DNA of 64,000 nucleotides from an uncultured Collinsella sp. (lineage in GTDB: Bacteria > Actinomycetota > Coriobacteriia > Coriobacteriales > Coriobacteriaceae), in NCBI GenBank assembly GCA_902492755.1, contig CABUNB010000004.1, forward strand, positions 1 to 64,000, written 5' to 3'. Shown here piece by piece: positions 26,449-34,456 of the stretch (positions are counted from its first letter, which is position 1; the number at the start of each line of letters is the position of its first letter). Position numbers and translations under genes: made by a program. The notes below the pieces were generated by a model, which saw only the letters and a list, made by a program, of their open reading frames with translations, was not told the origin of the DNA and ran no database searches.

Positions 26449-26690
26449 TACTCGTTCGCCTCTTCAGCCAAAGTCCTGAAATAGGCGATGAGGTCTTCTT
26501 CCATGACAAAATACTGGTTGGCGATGCGGAAGCAATGGTGCGTCGACTTCATGAGCTTAATGGCGCTCGACTGGCCAATGCCGGTGAGAATCTGAACATC
26601 GAGACGGCTCAAGATACGCTTGGGACCAGTGCGACGAAGGTTGATGCCTGCGGAAATGGCGTCAACCTTGGGGTCATCTGCAAGATGCAT
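26448..26690 (-). CDS. Small helix-turn-helix protein (excisionase-like)
   Basis: An 80-residue protein with a winged-helix/MerR-like layout: ILSRLDVQILTGIGQSSAIKLMK, then a short turn and FVMEEDLIAYFRTLAEE. This fits an excisionase or a replication-initiation accessory protein. AGGAG lies six bases before the ATG. It starts the helicase-MobC-coupling-relaxase transcription unit. The exact role is uncertain. Confidence 0.65.
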   Translation of the reverse strand: MHLADDPKVDAISAGINLRRTGPKRILSRLDVQILTGIGQSSAIKLMKSTHHCFRIANQYFVMEEDLIAYFRTLAEEANE

Positions 26691-26769
26691 GATAAACTCC
26701 TTGTTTGGGGTGCTCGGCTCCTCTTCGAGGTTTGGCGACTAAGAGAGGGGAGTCGGGTGCCGTTTTTTA

Positions 26770-27498
26770 TTACCAGTCGGAACAAACCTCTTCAAGAAGA
26801 CTGCTCCATTTGCGACGCAACTCCGGGGTATCCGGGAGTACGTGCTGGTTGCCGCAGTCTGCGGCAGAGGTCGTGACGCTCTCTTCGAGCGCGGAGAAGG
26901 CGTCGGCGAGATAGGCGCATGTCGCGTTCAGCTGGCCGATTTCGTCAAAATATTCGATGGCGAAGCGCACGAGCGCCACAACGGGGGCGCGGTTATAGTT
27001 GGTGGACGCCTCGTCCATCAGGGCGCGGCCGTACTTCACCGCCCTGTCGGTCTCGTAATCGACAAAGGGGTCTGAGGGATCGCGCGGAACCTTGTGCTCC
27101 ATAAAGTCAATGACGGAATCAAAGCAGCGGCGAAGGTGCGGCATGTCCATCGCGCTGGTAAAGAGCGCGGTCTCACAACGCCTCTCGTGGATTAGCTCGA
27201 AACCGAACTCGACAATGGGCTTATAGCCGCCGTGGGCGACGGTTCCCGTCGCGCCAGTGACGTTCGAACGCAGAACGTCCGAGACGCTCGCAAACAGACC
27301 ACTACCGCTGTAGACGTCGAGCATCCTGTCCCTCGGAAATGCCGGGGAGGGAAGCACCTCGTCAAAGACAAGGCCGATAATGGCTTTTGACTCATCGGTC
27401 GCTCGAAGGTAAGCCTCGTCGGAGACCATCTGTGAGAAGGGGGTCTTGAGGTTTTCGGGTATGCGGATACGCTTCTCGGCCTTCTTCTTATAGACCAT
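26770..27498 (-). CDS. Hypothetical protein of the integrative element
   Basis: A 242-residue soluble, mostly helical protein with no family that I recognise. The ATG at 27498 is chosen because GGAGGTGA stands directly upstream; an in-frame extension to 27594 has no support. The N-terminus is basic (VYKKKAEKRIRIPENLK), and a helical segment near 150-200 contains DRAVKYGRALMDEASTNYNRAPVVALV. It sits between the integrase and the helicase unit, the place where replication or maintenance genes of such elements usually lie. Confidence 0.6.
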   Translation of the reverse strand: MVYKKKAEKRIRIPENLKTPFSQMVSDEAYLRATDESKAIIGLVFDEVLPSPAFPRDRMLDVYSGSGLFASVSDVLRSNVTGATGTVAHGGYKPIVEFGFELIHERRCETALFTSAMDMPHLRRCFDSVIDFMEHKVPRDPSDPFVDYETDRAVKYGRALMDEASTNYNRAPVVALVRFAIEYFDEIGQLNATCAYLADAFSALEESVTTSAADCGNQHVLPDTPELRRKWSSLLEEVCSDW

Positions 27499-27610
27499 TT
27501 TATTCACCTCCAATCGTTTGTCTGCAATCATCATACCATCAGACGGCGCATGTAGCCCTAGTAGTAGCCCACCGTATGAAGAGATAGTGAACATCGAGGT
27601 AAACTAGCCA

Positions 27611-28909
27611 TTACTTAGATGACAGCAATTCAAAGACTTCTGCTGCGTTTCGGTCATTGGCCCTGATTGCATGGGTGTAGAAATTAGCCGTTGTGCTTGC
27701 GGAGGCATGGCCCATTCGCGCCTGAACGGTCTTTAAATCGACGTTGCTCGCCACGAGAGCGGTCGCGGCGGTGTGACGGAGGCCATGGGGAACAAGTCCT
27801 GAGTAACCAGTGCCGCGCGTATGAAGCTTGCCGTCTCGCATGAACTGCTTCGTCACATCGCTATAAGTCCCATAGCCGTTATCGACGCAGAAGTCCCTAA
27901 ACCATCGAGAGTAGTTGTGCCCGCTTGGTCTGGTGACGCTTATGCTGCGGAAACCGTCGGCATCCTTTCCAACGCTGAATGCGTGGACGATGGGGTCGGT
28001 ATCCTTTTGTTCCAACCCGCGACGTCTGAATATGTCGCGCTGCATAGTCTTCCACTTGTCTAAATACTCGGCCAGAGCTTTGTCTATGGAGAGAATGCGT
28101 CTGCTCATCTCCGATTTCGGGGGCCTCAAGGTCTTGTCGCTGGTGTACTGCCGGACGATTCGGAGCTCCATGGCTCCGGGGTCGTAATCGAGCCAGCTGA
28201 GCCCTAAAGCCTCGCCTTTCCTCAGCCCGAGGTGAAATATAAGCATGGTGCAGACGGTCATGGGCCCCATCGGCTCGGAAAGCAAGCACTCAGTGAATCT
28301 TGGGAGCTCATCGGGAGGGAGAAAGTTTCGTGCTCGCAGGTCCGGTTTCGGCAGCTTTATGCCGATGCAAGGATTGCGGCCAATCAGTTCGTTCTCAAGG
28401 GCATCTTGCATGACCTGCTTAAGCTTGACGTGAATGCGACGGATCTCGGCGTCGGTGAACCTTCCATTTGAACGGGCCTCAGCGTAGGCGCGTTTAACAT
28501 CGTCGGGCCTCAGGTCGGCTAGGGGCACGTCTTCGAACAGTTCGCGTATGTGTCGCACGTCGTATCCCTCTCGCTCATATGAGAGAGGGGAGCCGAATGA
28601 GCTCTCTCGGAGCACGTGGAAGGATTCGGCATATGCCGCTACGGTGCTCGGAGCATCTCTAGATGGTTCATAGCTCTCAAGTTCCTCGCGGTACTCGTTG
28701 AGAGCGTTTGCGACTTCGCTAGGCCAGTTCTTCGGGTTCTTGCTCTTGCAATGGATGGTCCTCTTGGGTGTTTTGAGATACTTAACTTTGCTGCCGTTCT
28801 TTCCGGAGTTCGGGTCTCTCCCAAGAGAGAAGTAAATCTTGAATGAGCCGGGCTTTCCCTTGATGGGCTCAGATGTTCCCTTTGCGGTTGGTTTGATTCT
28901 GGTTTCCAA
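27611..28909 (-). CDS. Tyrosine recombinase (integrase)
   Basis: A 432-residue site-specific recombinase that integrates and excises the element at tRNA-Arg. Domains: N-terminal arm-binding part (1-75), SAM-like core-binding domain (about 85-190), and catalytic domain with Arg in FHLGLRKGEALGLSW, the HGLRHTAAT box and the terminal GHASASTTANFYTH with the nucleophilic Tyr. It starts at a TTG after GGAGGACAC. It lies 237 bases inside attR, with an 18-bp perfect palindrome (28930-28980) between. Paired repeats at both ends are its likely arm sites. Confidence 0.95.
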   Translation of the reverse strand: METRIKPTAKGTSEPIKGKPGSFKIYFSLGRDPNSGKNGSKVKYLKTPKRTIHCKSKNPKNWPSEVANALNEYREELESYEPSRDAPSTVAAYAESFHVLRESSFGSPLSYEREGYDVRHIRELFEDVPLADLRPDDVKRAYAEARSNGRFTDAEIRRIHVKLKQVMQDALENELIGRNPCIGIKLPKPDLRARNFLPPDELPRFTECLLSEPMGPMTVCTMLIFHLGLRKGEALGLSWLDYDPGAMELRIVRQYTSDKTLRPPKSEMSRRILSIDKALAEYLDKWKTMQRDIFRRRGLEQKDTDPIVHAFSVGKDADGFRSISVTRPSGHNYSRWFRDFCVDNGYGTYSDVTKQFMRDGKLHTRGTGYSGLVPHGLRHTAATALVASNVDLKTVQARMGHASASTTANFYTHAIRANDRNAAEVFELLSSK

Positions 28910-28929
28910 AAGTGTCCTCCAAGGGGATT

Positions 28930-28980
28930 ACGTTAGGCTCGGGGCCGGGGCTTTGAGGGCCTCGGCCCCGAGCCTAACGT
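28930..28980. repeat. Perfect 18-bp palindrome upstream of the integrase gene
   Basis: Arms 28930-28947 and 28963-28980 (ACGTTAGGCTCGGGGCCG and its complement) pair perfectly around a 15-base centre. It lies 21 bases before the TTG start of the integrase gene. There is no T-run on either side. It may insulate or regulate integrase expression. Confidence 0.75.
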
Positions 28981-29018
28981 AAACTTTTCACCCCTGCAAG
29001 CCGTAAACGCAACTGCTA

Positions 29019-29038
29019 GGGGTGAAAAAGAGGTGAAA
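29019..29038. promoter_or_regulatory. Right arm-type integrase site
   Basis: GGGGTGAAAAAGAGGTGAAA matches the left-end pair at 19838-19857 in 19 of 20 positions. An inverted TTTTCACCCC lies at 28985-28994. Confidence 0.6.
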
Positions 29039-29145
29039 TAGAATTCTAATAAGAACCAGCAGAAACTCAAAAACAGCTAATCTACCTGCGAATATATAAA
29101 ATAGGGCAAAATTGCATTTGCCCAGGTAAGGTAAATGACCATGAC

Positions 29146-29192
29146 CTCCTAAAGCGGGTGTCGACGGTTCGAATCCGCCCGGGGGCACCAGA
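29146..29192. repeat. attR, 47-bp core
   Basis: Identical to 19722-19768. The bases before it are not tRNA sequence, so this is the displaced 3' end of the tRNA target. Confidence 0.92.
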
Positions 29193-29377
29193 AGATTATG
29201 ACGGCGTCGCGAGAGCGGCGCCGTTTCTGGTTTGTGGGGACCGCCGGCAGGATTCGAGCCGTCGACACCCGCGTCACCAATTTCCCCGCGGGGGGGGTCG
29301 AATCCGCCCGGAGCACCAGAGATTTGTCGAGCCCGGTACCGCTACGGTGCCGGGCTCTTCTGGTTCAATGCCATGTC
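29193..29377. other. Remnants of tRNA 3' ends beyond attR
   Basis: After attR comes a hairpin (GGCGTCGC-GAGA-GCGGCGCC near 29202-29222). Then 29239-29272 is an inverted tRNA-like piece (GATTCGAGCCGTCGACACCC). Then 29297-29320 is a direct piece with TCGAATCCGCCCGG-AGCACCAGAG, followed by a second hairpin GAGCCCGGTACCG/CGGTGCCGGGCTC (29329-29357). No gene is seen. It looks like scars of earlier integrations at the same tRNA or a decayed second tRNA. Confidence 0.5.
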
Positions 29378-29417
29378 AAAAACGAAGCGCCCGCTTGCTG
29401 GGGGAGCAAGCGGGCGC
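29378..29417 (-). terminator. Terminator of the pknB operon
   Basis: GCGCCCGCTTGCT (29387-29399) pairs with AGCAAGCGGGCGC (29405-29417). On the minus strand the stem is followed by TTCGTTTTT. Confidence 0.85.
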
Positions 29418-29469
29418 CTGTGAGCGAATATGTTTGCGGCGAAAGCCGCGATGAGCGGTGGGGTGGCGA

Positions 29470-31437
29470 CTAGTTGGTCGTACCGGAATCGTCGCCCGTG
29501 CCCGAGCCAGAGCCAGAGCCCGAGCCCGAACCAGAAAGTGCGACCGTCAGCGTAATCGTGCTGTCGGTGGACTGCTTTCCAGTGGGGGAGACGCCCGTAA
29601 CGGTGGCATCCTCGTTACCGCTTACGGGATTGCCGTTCTGGTCACAGAAGCCAATGTTATAGAAACCGGCGTTGTTGAGCGCGGTAACGGCGGCGGAGAT
29701 GCTCTTGCCGTACAGGTTGCCCGGGACGGTGGCCTTGCCGGACTTCTTGGCAATGACGACGGTAATCGTGGCGCCGGGCTTCTGCTTGCCGCTGGGGTTC
29801 CAGCTGATCACGGTTCCCTCGGTAACTGAGTCGTTCTCCTGGTAGCTCACGTCGACGCCAAAGCCTGCCATATCGAGGGCGTTGCGCGCCTGGGCCTCGG
29901 TCATGTCGGTCAGGTCGGGGACGGACGTGGTATCCGGGCCGCCCGAGACCTTGTACGAGATGGTCGTGCCTTTCTCGACTTCCTTACCGGCTTCGGTGCC
30001 CTGCTCAAAGACCTGGCCCTCATCGGCCTCGTTGGCCTCCTCGGAGGCGTTGCCCTTCAGGCCAACGCTTGCCAGCGCGGCTTCTGCCTGGTCCTTGGTC
30101 AGGCCGACAAGCCGGGGAACCTCAACCTTCTCGGAGGGCTTGGGGCCCTTGGAGATTACCAGGTTCACCTTGGTGCCCTTGGCCTTCTTGGTGTTGCCGT
30201 TGGGCGTCTGCTCGGCGACCTTGCCCTCGTCGACATCGTCGTTGTAGCTTTGGTCGATGGTGCCGACTTCGAGGCCGGCTTCCTTGATCAGCTCGACGGC
30301 AGTCTGCTGGTCCTTGCCCAGCACATCGGGCACGGTGACCTGCTCGCCGCCAAAGAGTCCTGTGGCAAAGGCCACCACGATGCCGATGACGGCAACGGCT
30401 GCCACCACGGCGGCGATGATCTTGTTCTTGTTGGATTTGGGCTTTTCGACCTCGTAGGAGCCGGTGGAGCCCGAAACCGAGCTACGGGCGGTGTTCTGGC
30501 CGCTCACGCCCGAGACGGGGCGCACCATGGCGCGCGTCGAGTCGGAAAGCTCGCGGGTCTTGGTGGCGCCCAGATCGCCGGCGGCGCCGATGATGCGCGT
30601 GGGCTCCGAGACGTTGACGGCGCGGCCGGACAGGTAGCTGTTGAGCACCTGGCGCAGCTCGTCGGCCGTCTGGAAGCGGTTGGCCGGATCCTTCTCCATA
30701 CACTTGAGGATGATGCGCTCCAGGTCGGCATCGACGCCGGAGTTGATCTGGCTCGGCGGGATGGGCAGCTCGTTGACCTGCTTGAGTGCGACCGAGATGG
30801 CGTCGTCGCCGTCGAAGGGCACGCGGCCGGTGGCGCACTCGTACATGACTACACCCAGCGAGTAGATATCCGAGGTGGGGCCGAGGTCCTGACCGCGGGT
30901 CTGCTCGGGGCTTACGTAGTGGGCGGTGCCCAGCACGTTGTTGTCCTGCGTGAGGTGGCTGTTCTTGGCGCGCGCGATGCCAAAGTCCATCACCTTGATG
31001 TTGCCGTCGGGCAGCACCATGATGTTCTGCGGCTTAATGTCGCGGTGGATGATCTCGTGCTTGTGGGCGACCGAAAGCGCAGAGCTAATCTGCGAGCCGA
31101 TCTGCGCGACCTTTTTGGGATCGAGGGCGCCGTGGCTCTTGATGCCGCTCTTGAGGTCGGTGCCGCGCAGGTATTCCATGACGATGTAATAGGTGTCGCC
31201 ATCCTTGCCCCAATCGTAGACGCCCACGATATAGGGGGAAGACAGGCCGGCTGCTGCCTGGGCCTCCTGCTTAAAGCGGGCGGCGAAGGTGGCGTCGCCG
31301 GCATACTGCGGCAGCATGATCTTGACGGCGACCGTGCGGTCGAGGACCTGATCCTGCGCACGGAAGACGGTCGCCATGCCGCCCGTTCCCACCTTATCCT
31401 TGAGGAGGTATCTTCCCCCGAGGACCCTCTGTTCCAT
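29470..31437 (-). CDS. pknB: Serine/threonine protein kinase PknB with PASTA domains
   Basis: A 655-residue membrane receptor kinase that senses cell-wall fragments and controls growth and division. The kinase domain (about 5-270) has the GTGGMATVF loop, AVKIML lysine, HRDIKPQNI catalytic loop and DFGIARA. A membrane helix follows near 340-362 (IIAAVVAAVAVIGIVVA region). Four PASTA repeats cover the outer part, each beginning with a VPxL-type motif (VTVPDVLG, VEVPRLVG, TSVPDLTD, ATVPGNLY). The protein ends in a Ser-Gly repeat tail. ATG 31437 follows TTAGGAGCAGG. It is the last gene of the fha-PP2C-ftsW/pbp operon, as in other Actinobacteria. Confidence 0.95.
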   Translation of the reverse strand: MEQRVLGGRYLLKDKVGTGGMATVFRAQDQVLDRTVAVKIMLPQYAGDATFAARFKQEAQAAAGLSSPYIVGVYDWGKDGDTYYIVMEYLRGTDLKSGIKSHGALDPKKVAQIGSQISSALSVAHKHEIIHRDIKPQNIMVLPDGNIKVMDFGIARAKNSHLTQDNNVLGTAHYVSPEQTRGQDLGPTSDIYSLGVVMYECATGRVPFDGDDAISVALKQVNELPIPPSQINSGVDADLERIILKCMEKDPANRFQTADELRQVLNSYLSGRAVNVSEPTRIIGAAGDLGATKTRELSDSTRAMVRPVSGVSGQNTARSSVSGSTGSYEVEKPKSNKNKIIAAVVAAVAVIGIVVAFATGLFGGEQVTVPDVLGKDQQTAVELIKEAGLEVGTIDQSYNDDVDEGKVAEQTPNGNTKKAKGTKVNLVISKGPKPSEKVEVPRLVGLTKDQAEAALASVGLKGNASEEANEADEGQVFEQGTEAGKEVEKGTTISYKVSGGPDTTSVPDLTDMTEAQARNALDMAGFGVDVSYQENDSVTEGTVISWNPSGKQKPGATITVVIAKKSGKATVPGNLYGKSISAAVTALNNAGFYNIGFCDQNGNPVSGNEDATVTGVSPTGKQSTDSTITLTVALSGSGSGSGSGSGTGDDSGTTN

Positions 31438-31569
31438 TCCTGCTCCTAACATAACTATTCGCTCAACGATGTGTGTAGTACCAAATGTGTGGCCGCTGGG
31501 GCCGTGTGGCGCGTTGCCGCTAGCTCATTGGCCGCGGCGCGCCTCGAGTAACCGCTTCGATCACGGGCA

Positions 31570-34440
31570 TCACGCTCCCTGTGCGGCAAGTGCCGCGGTC
31601 AGGACGATGCCGGCGATCTTGGCCGCCTTGACGTCGTGTTTGTCGTAATCCTCCAGGGCTACCGAGATGGCAACCGTGGGTGAATCATAAGGTGCAAAGC
31701 CAACGAACGTGGAGTTGACGTTGGTGCCGCCGGTCTCGGGCGAGCCGGTCTTGCCGGCGACCTTGACGCCCGGAATCTGGGCATCGGTACCGGTGCCGGA
31801 CTGGACGACGGCGAGCATGGCCTGCTTGACCTGGTCAGCCGTGGCCGAGCTGACGGCCTGGCCCAGCGAACGGGACTGCGTGGTCTTAACCACGGTTCCG
31901 TCCGGGGCGAGCACCTGGGATACAAAGAACGGATCCATGACCACGCCGCTGTTGGCGATGGCCGCGGCAATCACGGCGTTTTGCATGACGGTGGTCTGCG
32001 GCCCGGGCGTATGGTCCATGCCGACGGGCTGGCCGGCGCCTGCCCAAGCGGTCTCCCACTCGGTCATGAGCGACGGGTCGGCCATGATGGAGGCGGCGGA
32101 GGTAAGGTCCTGGCCCAGCTTTTGCCCATAGCCAAAGGCGTTGGCAAACTGTACCAGCGAGCTGGGGCCGACCTCGTTGGCCACCTGGCCAAAGACGACG
32201 TTGGACGACACGGCGAAGGCCTGCTGCAGGCTGATGGTACCGTAGCTCTCGTTGTCGTAGTTGGTGACCGGCGCGTTGCCGATATCCATGGAGCCGGGCG
32301 CCTGGTAGGTGCTCGAAAGCGTGGCAGTGCCGGTCTCGAGCGCCGCGGCAAGCGTGACGACCTTAAACGTGGAGCCCGGGGTGTACAGTGCGTCCATGGC
32401 GCGGTCGTACAAGGAGCCGTCCTCACCGCCGCCCGCCTGCAGTAGGGCGTCGATGTTGGTGTTGTCGTAGGTAGGCGAGCTGGCGCATGCAAGGACCGCA
32501 CCGGTACGCGGGTCCATGACGACGACGGCGCCCTTAAAGCCCTTGAGTGCCTGCTCAGCAGCCGTCTGGATGCGCGAGTCGATGGTGAGCTTGGCGGTGT
32601 TGCCCGGCTGGGTCTGGCCCGCGAGCGACGCGATGGCGTTGTTCCAGCTGGAGTAGTCCTTAGAACCGGTGAGCGTGTCGTTCATGACGCTCTCGATGGC
32701 GGTGGTGCCATACTGCTGGCTCACGTAGCCAACCACGTGCGCTGCCAGGTTGCCGTTGGGGTAGGAGCGTACGTAGGTGCCGTCCTCCTGCTGCAGCGAC
32801 TCGGCCAGCGTCACGCCGTCGGACGTGATGATGGAGCCGCGCTGGATGTACTTGGAGCGGGCGATGGTGTGGTTGTTGGTCGGCATATCCTGATAGTCCT
32901 TGGCCTTGATGACCTGGACATAGGTGAGGTTGCCGATAAGGATGGCGAACAGCGCCGTGAAGGCAAACACGGCACGAGTCAGACGGTTGGCAAGCGCCAC
33001 GCGGCCGAGCACGCCGGACTCAGGCGTGTCGAGCAGGCGACGACGCATGCGCGAGCCGACGGAATGGCTGCCGCTGCCGTAGGAAGACGAGGTGGCGAAG
33101 CGCGTGCCCGTCGGGGCGGCGGCAGATGCGACCTGGTCATCGGTGATGGCGGCCATGGTGCCGGTGCCGGTGAGTTCGGCTTCGCGTCCGGTTGCCTCGT
33201 CGCCGGCGCGCAGCAGCAGTGCGACGATGATAAAGCTCGCCAGCAGCGAGGAGCCGCCCTGGCTCATAAAGGGCAGGGTGACGCCGGTCAGCGGGATCAG
33301 GCGGGTTACGCCGCCAACGATTAAGAATGCCTGGAAGCTGATGGCCGCCGTAAGGCCCGTGGCGCTAAAGGCGGCGAGGTCGGATTTAGCGCGGGCAGCC
33401 GTGGTGAGGCCACGCACGGCAAAGAGCATAAACAGGATGAGCACGGCGCCGCCGCCCAAAAGGCCCATCTCCTCGCCGATGGCCGAGAAGATAAAGTCGG
33501 ACTCGACGACAGGGATGTTGTTGGCCATGCCGTTGCCGATACCAACACCGACCAGACCGCCATCGGCAAGCGAGAAGAGCGACTGGACGATCTGGTAGCC
33601 CTGGCCCTGGGCGTCCTTAAACGGATCGACCCAAACCTGGAAACGCACCTGAACGTGAGACAGGAACTTGTAGGCGCCCACGGCTCCAACGGCCAAGAGC
33701 GCAAGGCCGATAACGACATACGAGAATCGTCCCGTGGCAACGTAGAGCATCAGCAAGAAGATGGTGTAGAACAGCACGGCCGAACCCAGATCGCGTTCGA
33801 AGACGACGACGAGCAGGCACACACCCCACACGGCAAACAGCGGCAGCAGCAGTCGCAGGCGAGGGATCTTAAAGCCCAGGATCTTGCGGTTGGAGATGGA
33901 GAGCAGCTCGCGGTTCTCGGCCAGGTACCCGGCCAGGAACAGCACGATAAAGACCTTGGCGAACTCGCCGGGCTGGATGGTAAAGCCCGCGATGCGAATC
34001 CACAGCTTGGAGCCCGAGATCGTGGTGCCGATAAAGATAGGCAGCATCAGCAGAATGATGCCGATGATGCCAAAGGTGTACTTGTAGCGCATGACTACGT
34101 CGAGGTTTTTGACCAGTGCGAGCGTTCCCACCATGAGCGCCACCGAGACAAACAGGATGATGAGCTGTGAGATGGCGAGAGCGGGGGCGAGACGCGTCAC
34201 GAACGTGATGCCGATGCCCGAAAGTATAAATACGATGGGCAGGATGGCGGGGTCGGCACCGGGCGCCAAGATGCGCACGGCAATGTGGGCCGCGGCAAAG
34301 GCGGCAAAGAGGCCGATCGGTACGGCGAGCGTCTCAAAGGAGATGGCAGCGCCCGCGGTGAGGACGTACATCGCATACAGCAGGATGACGGGGAACGCCG
34401 AGGCGATGAGCAAGAGCAGCTCGGTGTTGCGGCGACTCAT
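31570..34440 (-). CDS. FtsW/RodA-penicillin-binding protein fusion
   Basis: A 956-residue fusion of a SEDS glycosyltransferase and its class B transpeptidase partner, two proteins that normally form a complex polymerising and cross-linking peptidoglycan. Residues 1-430 hold about ten membrane helices with SEDS features such as the GEFAKVF stretch and the late GGSSLLASF motif. A linker with basic residues leads to another membrane helix (about 490-510), then the PBP dimerisation part and transpeptidase with STFK near 687, an SSN motif (AVSSNVVF) and AGKTGS near 893. In most Actinobacteria rodA and pbpA are adjacent genes in this same operon. ATG 34440 follows AGGGAG; the in-frame GTG at 34449 overlaps it. 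Confidence 0.93.
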   Translation of the reverse strand: MSRRNTELLLLIASAFPVILLYAMYVLTAGAAISFETLAVPIGLFAAFAAAHIAVRILAPGADPAILPIVFILSGIGITFVTRLAPALAISQLIILFVSVALMVGTLALVKNLDVVMRYKYTFGIIGIILLMLPIFIGTTISGSKLWIRIAGFTIQPGEFAKVFIVLFLAGYLAENRELLSISNRKILGFKIPRLRLLLPLFAVWGVCLLVVVFERDLGSAVLFYTIFLLMLYVATGRFSYVVIGLALLAVGAVGAYKFLSHVQVRFQVWVDPFKDAQGQGYQIVQSLFSLADGGLVGVGIGNGMANNIPVVESDFIFSAIGEEMGLLGGGAVLILFMLFAVRGLTTAARAKSDLAAFSATGLTAAISFQAFLIVGGVTRLIPLTGVTLPFMSQGGSSLLASFIIVALLLRAGDEATGREAELTGTGTMAAITDDQVASAAAPTGTRFATSSSYGSGSHSVGSRMRRRLLDTPESGVLGRVALANRLTRAVFAFTALFAILIGNLTYVQVIKAKDYQDMPTNNHTIARSKYIQRGSIITSDGVTLAESLQQEDGTYVRSYPNGNLAAHVVGYVSQQYGTTAIESVMNDTLTGSKDYSSWNNAIASLAGQTQPGNTAKLTIDSRIQTAAEQALKGFKGAVVVMDPRTGAVLACASSPTYDNTNIDALLQAGGGEDGSLYDRAMDALYTPGSTFKVVTLAAALETGTATLSSTYQAPGSMDIGNAPVTNYDNESYGTISLQQAFAVSSNVVFGQVANEVGPSSLVQFANAFGYGQKLGQDLTSAASIMADPSLMTEWETAWAGAGQPVGMDHTPGPQTTVMQNAVIAAAIANSGVVMDPFFVSQVLAPDGTVVKTTQSRSLGQAVSSATADQVKQAMLAVVQSGTGTDAQIPGVKVAGKTGSPETGGTNVNSTFVGFAPYDSPTVAISVALEDYDKHDVKAAKIAGIVLTAALAAQGA

Positions 34441-34456
34441 AAGCGGCACTCCCTTT

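Larger units (their letters stand above)
19722..29192. mobile_element. Integrative mobilizable element in tRNA-Arg(CCU)
   Basis: A 9.4-kb element bounded by identical 47-bp direct repeats, the first within the tRNA 3' end. The integrase gene is at the right end and reads inward. Cargo in order: XRE regulator, surface protein, relaxase, coupling protein, MobC-like protein, DnaB-like helicase, small HTH protein, hypothetical and integrase. There are no mating-pair formation (type IV secretion channel) genes, so it should need a helper for transfer. Arm-type repeats GGGGTGAAAAAG-GGTGAAA are present at both ends. Confidence 0.92.
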
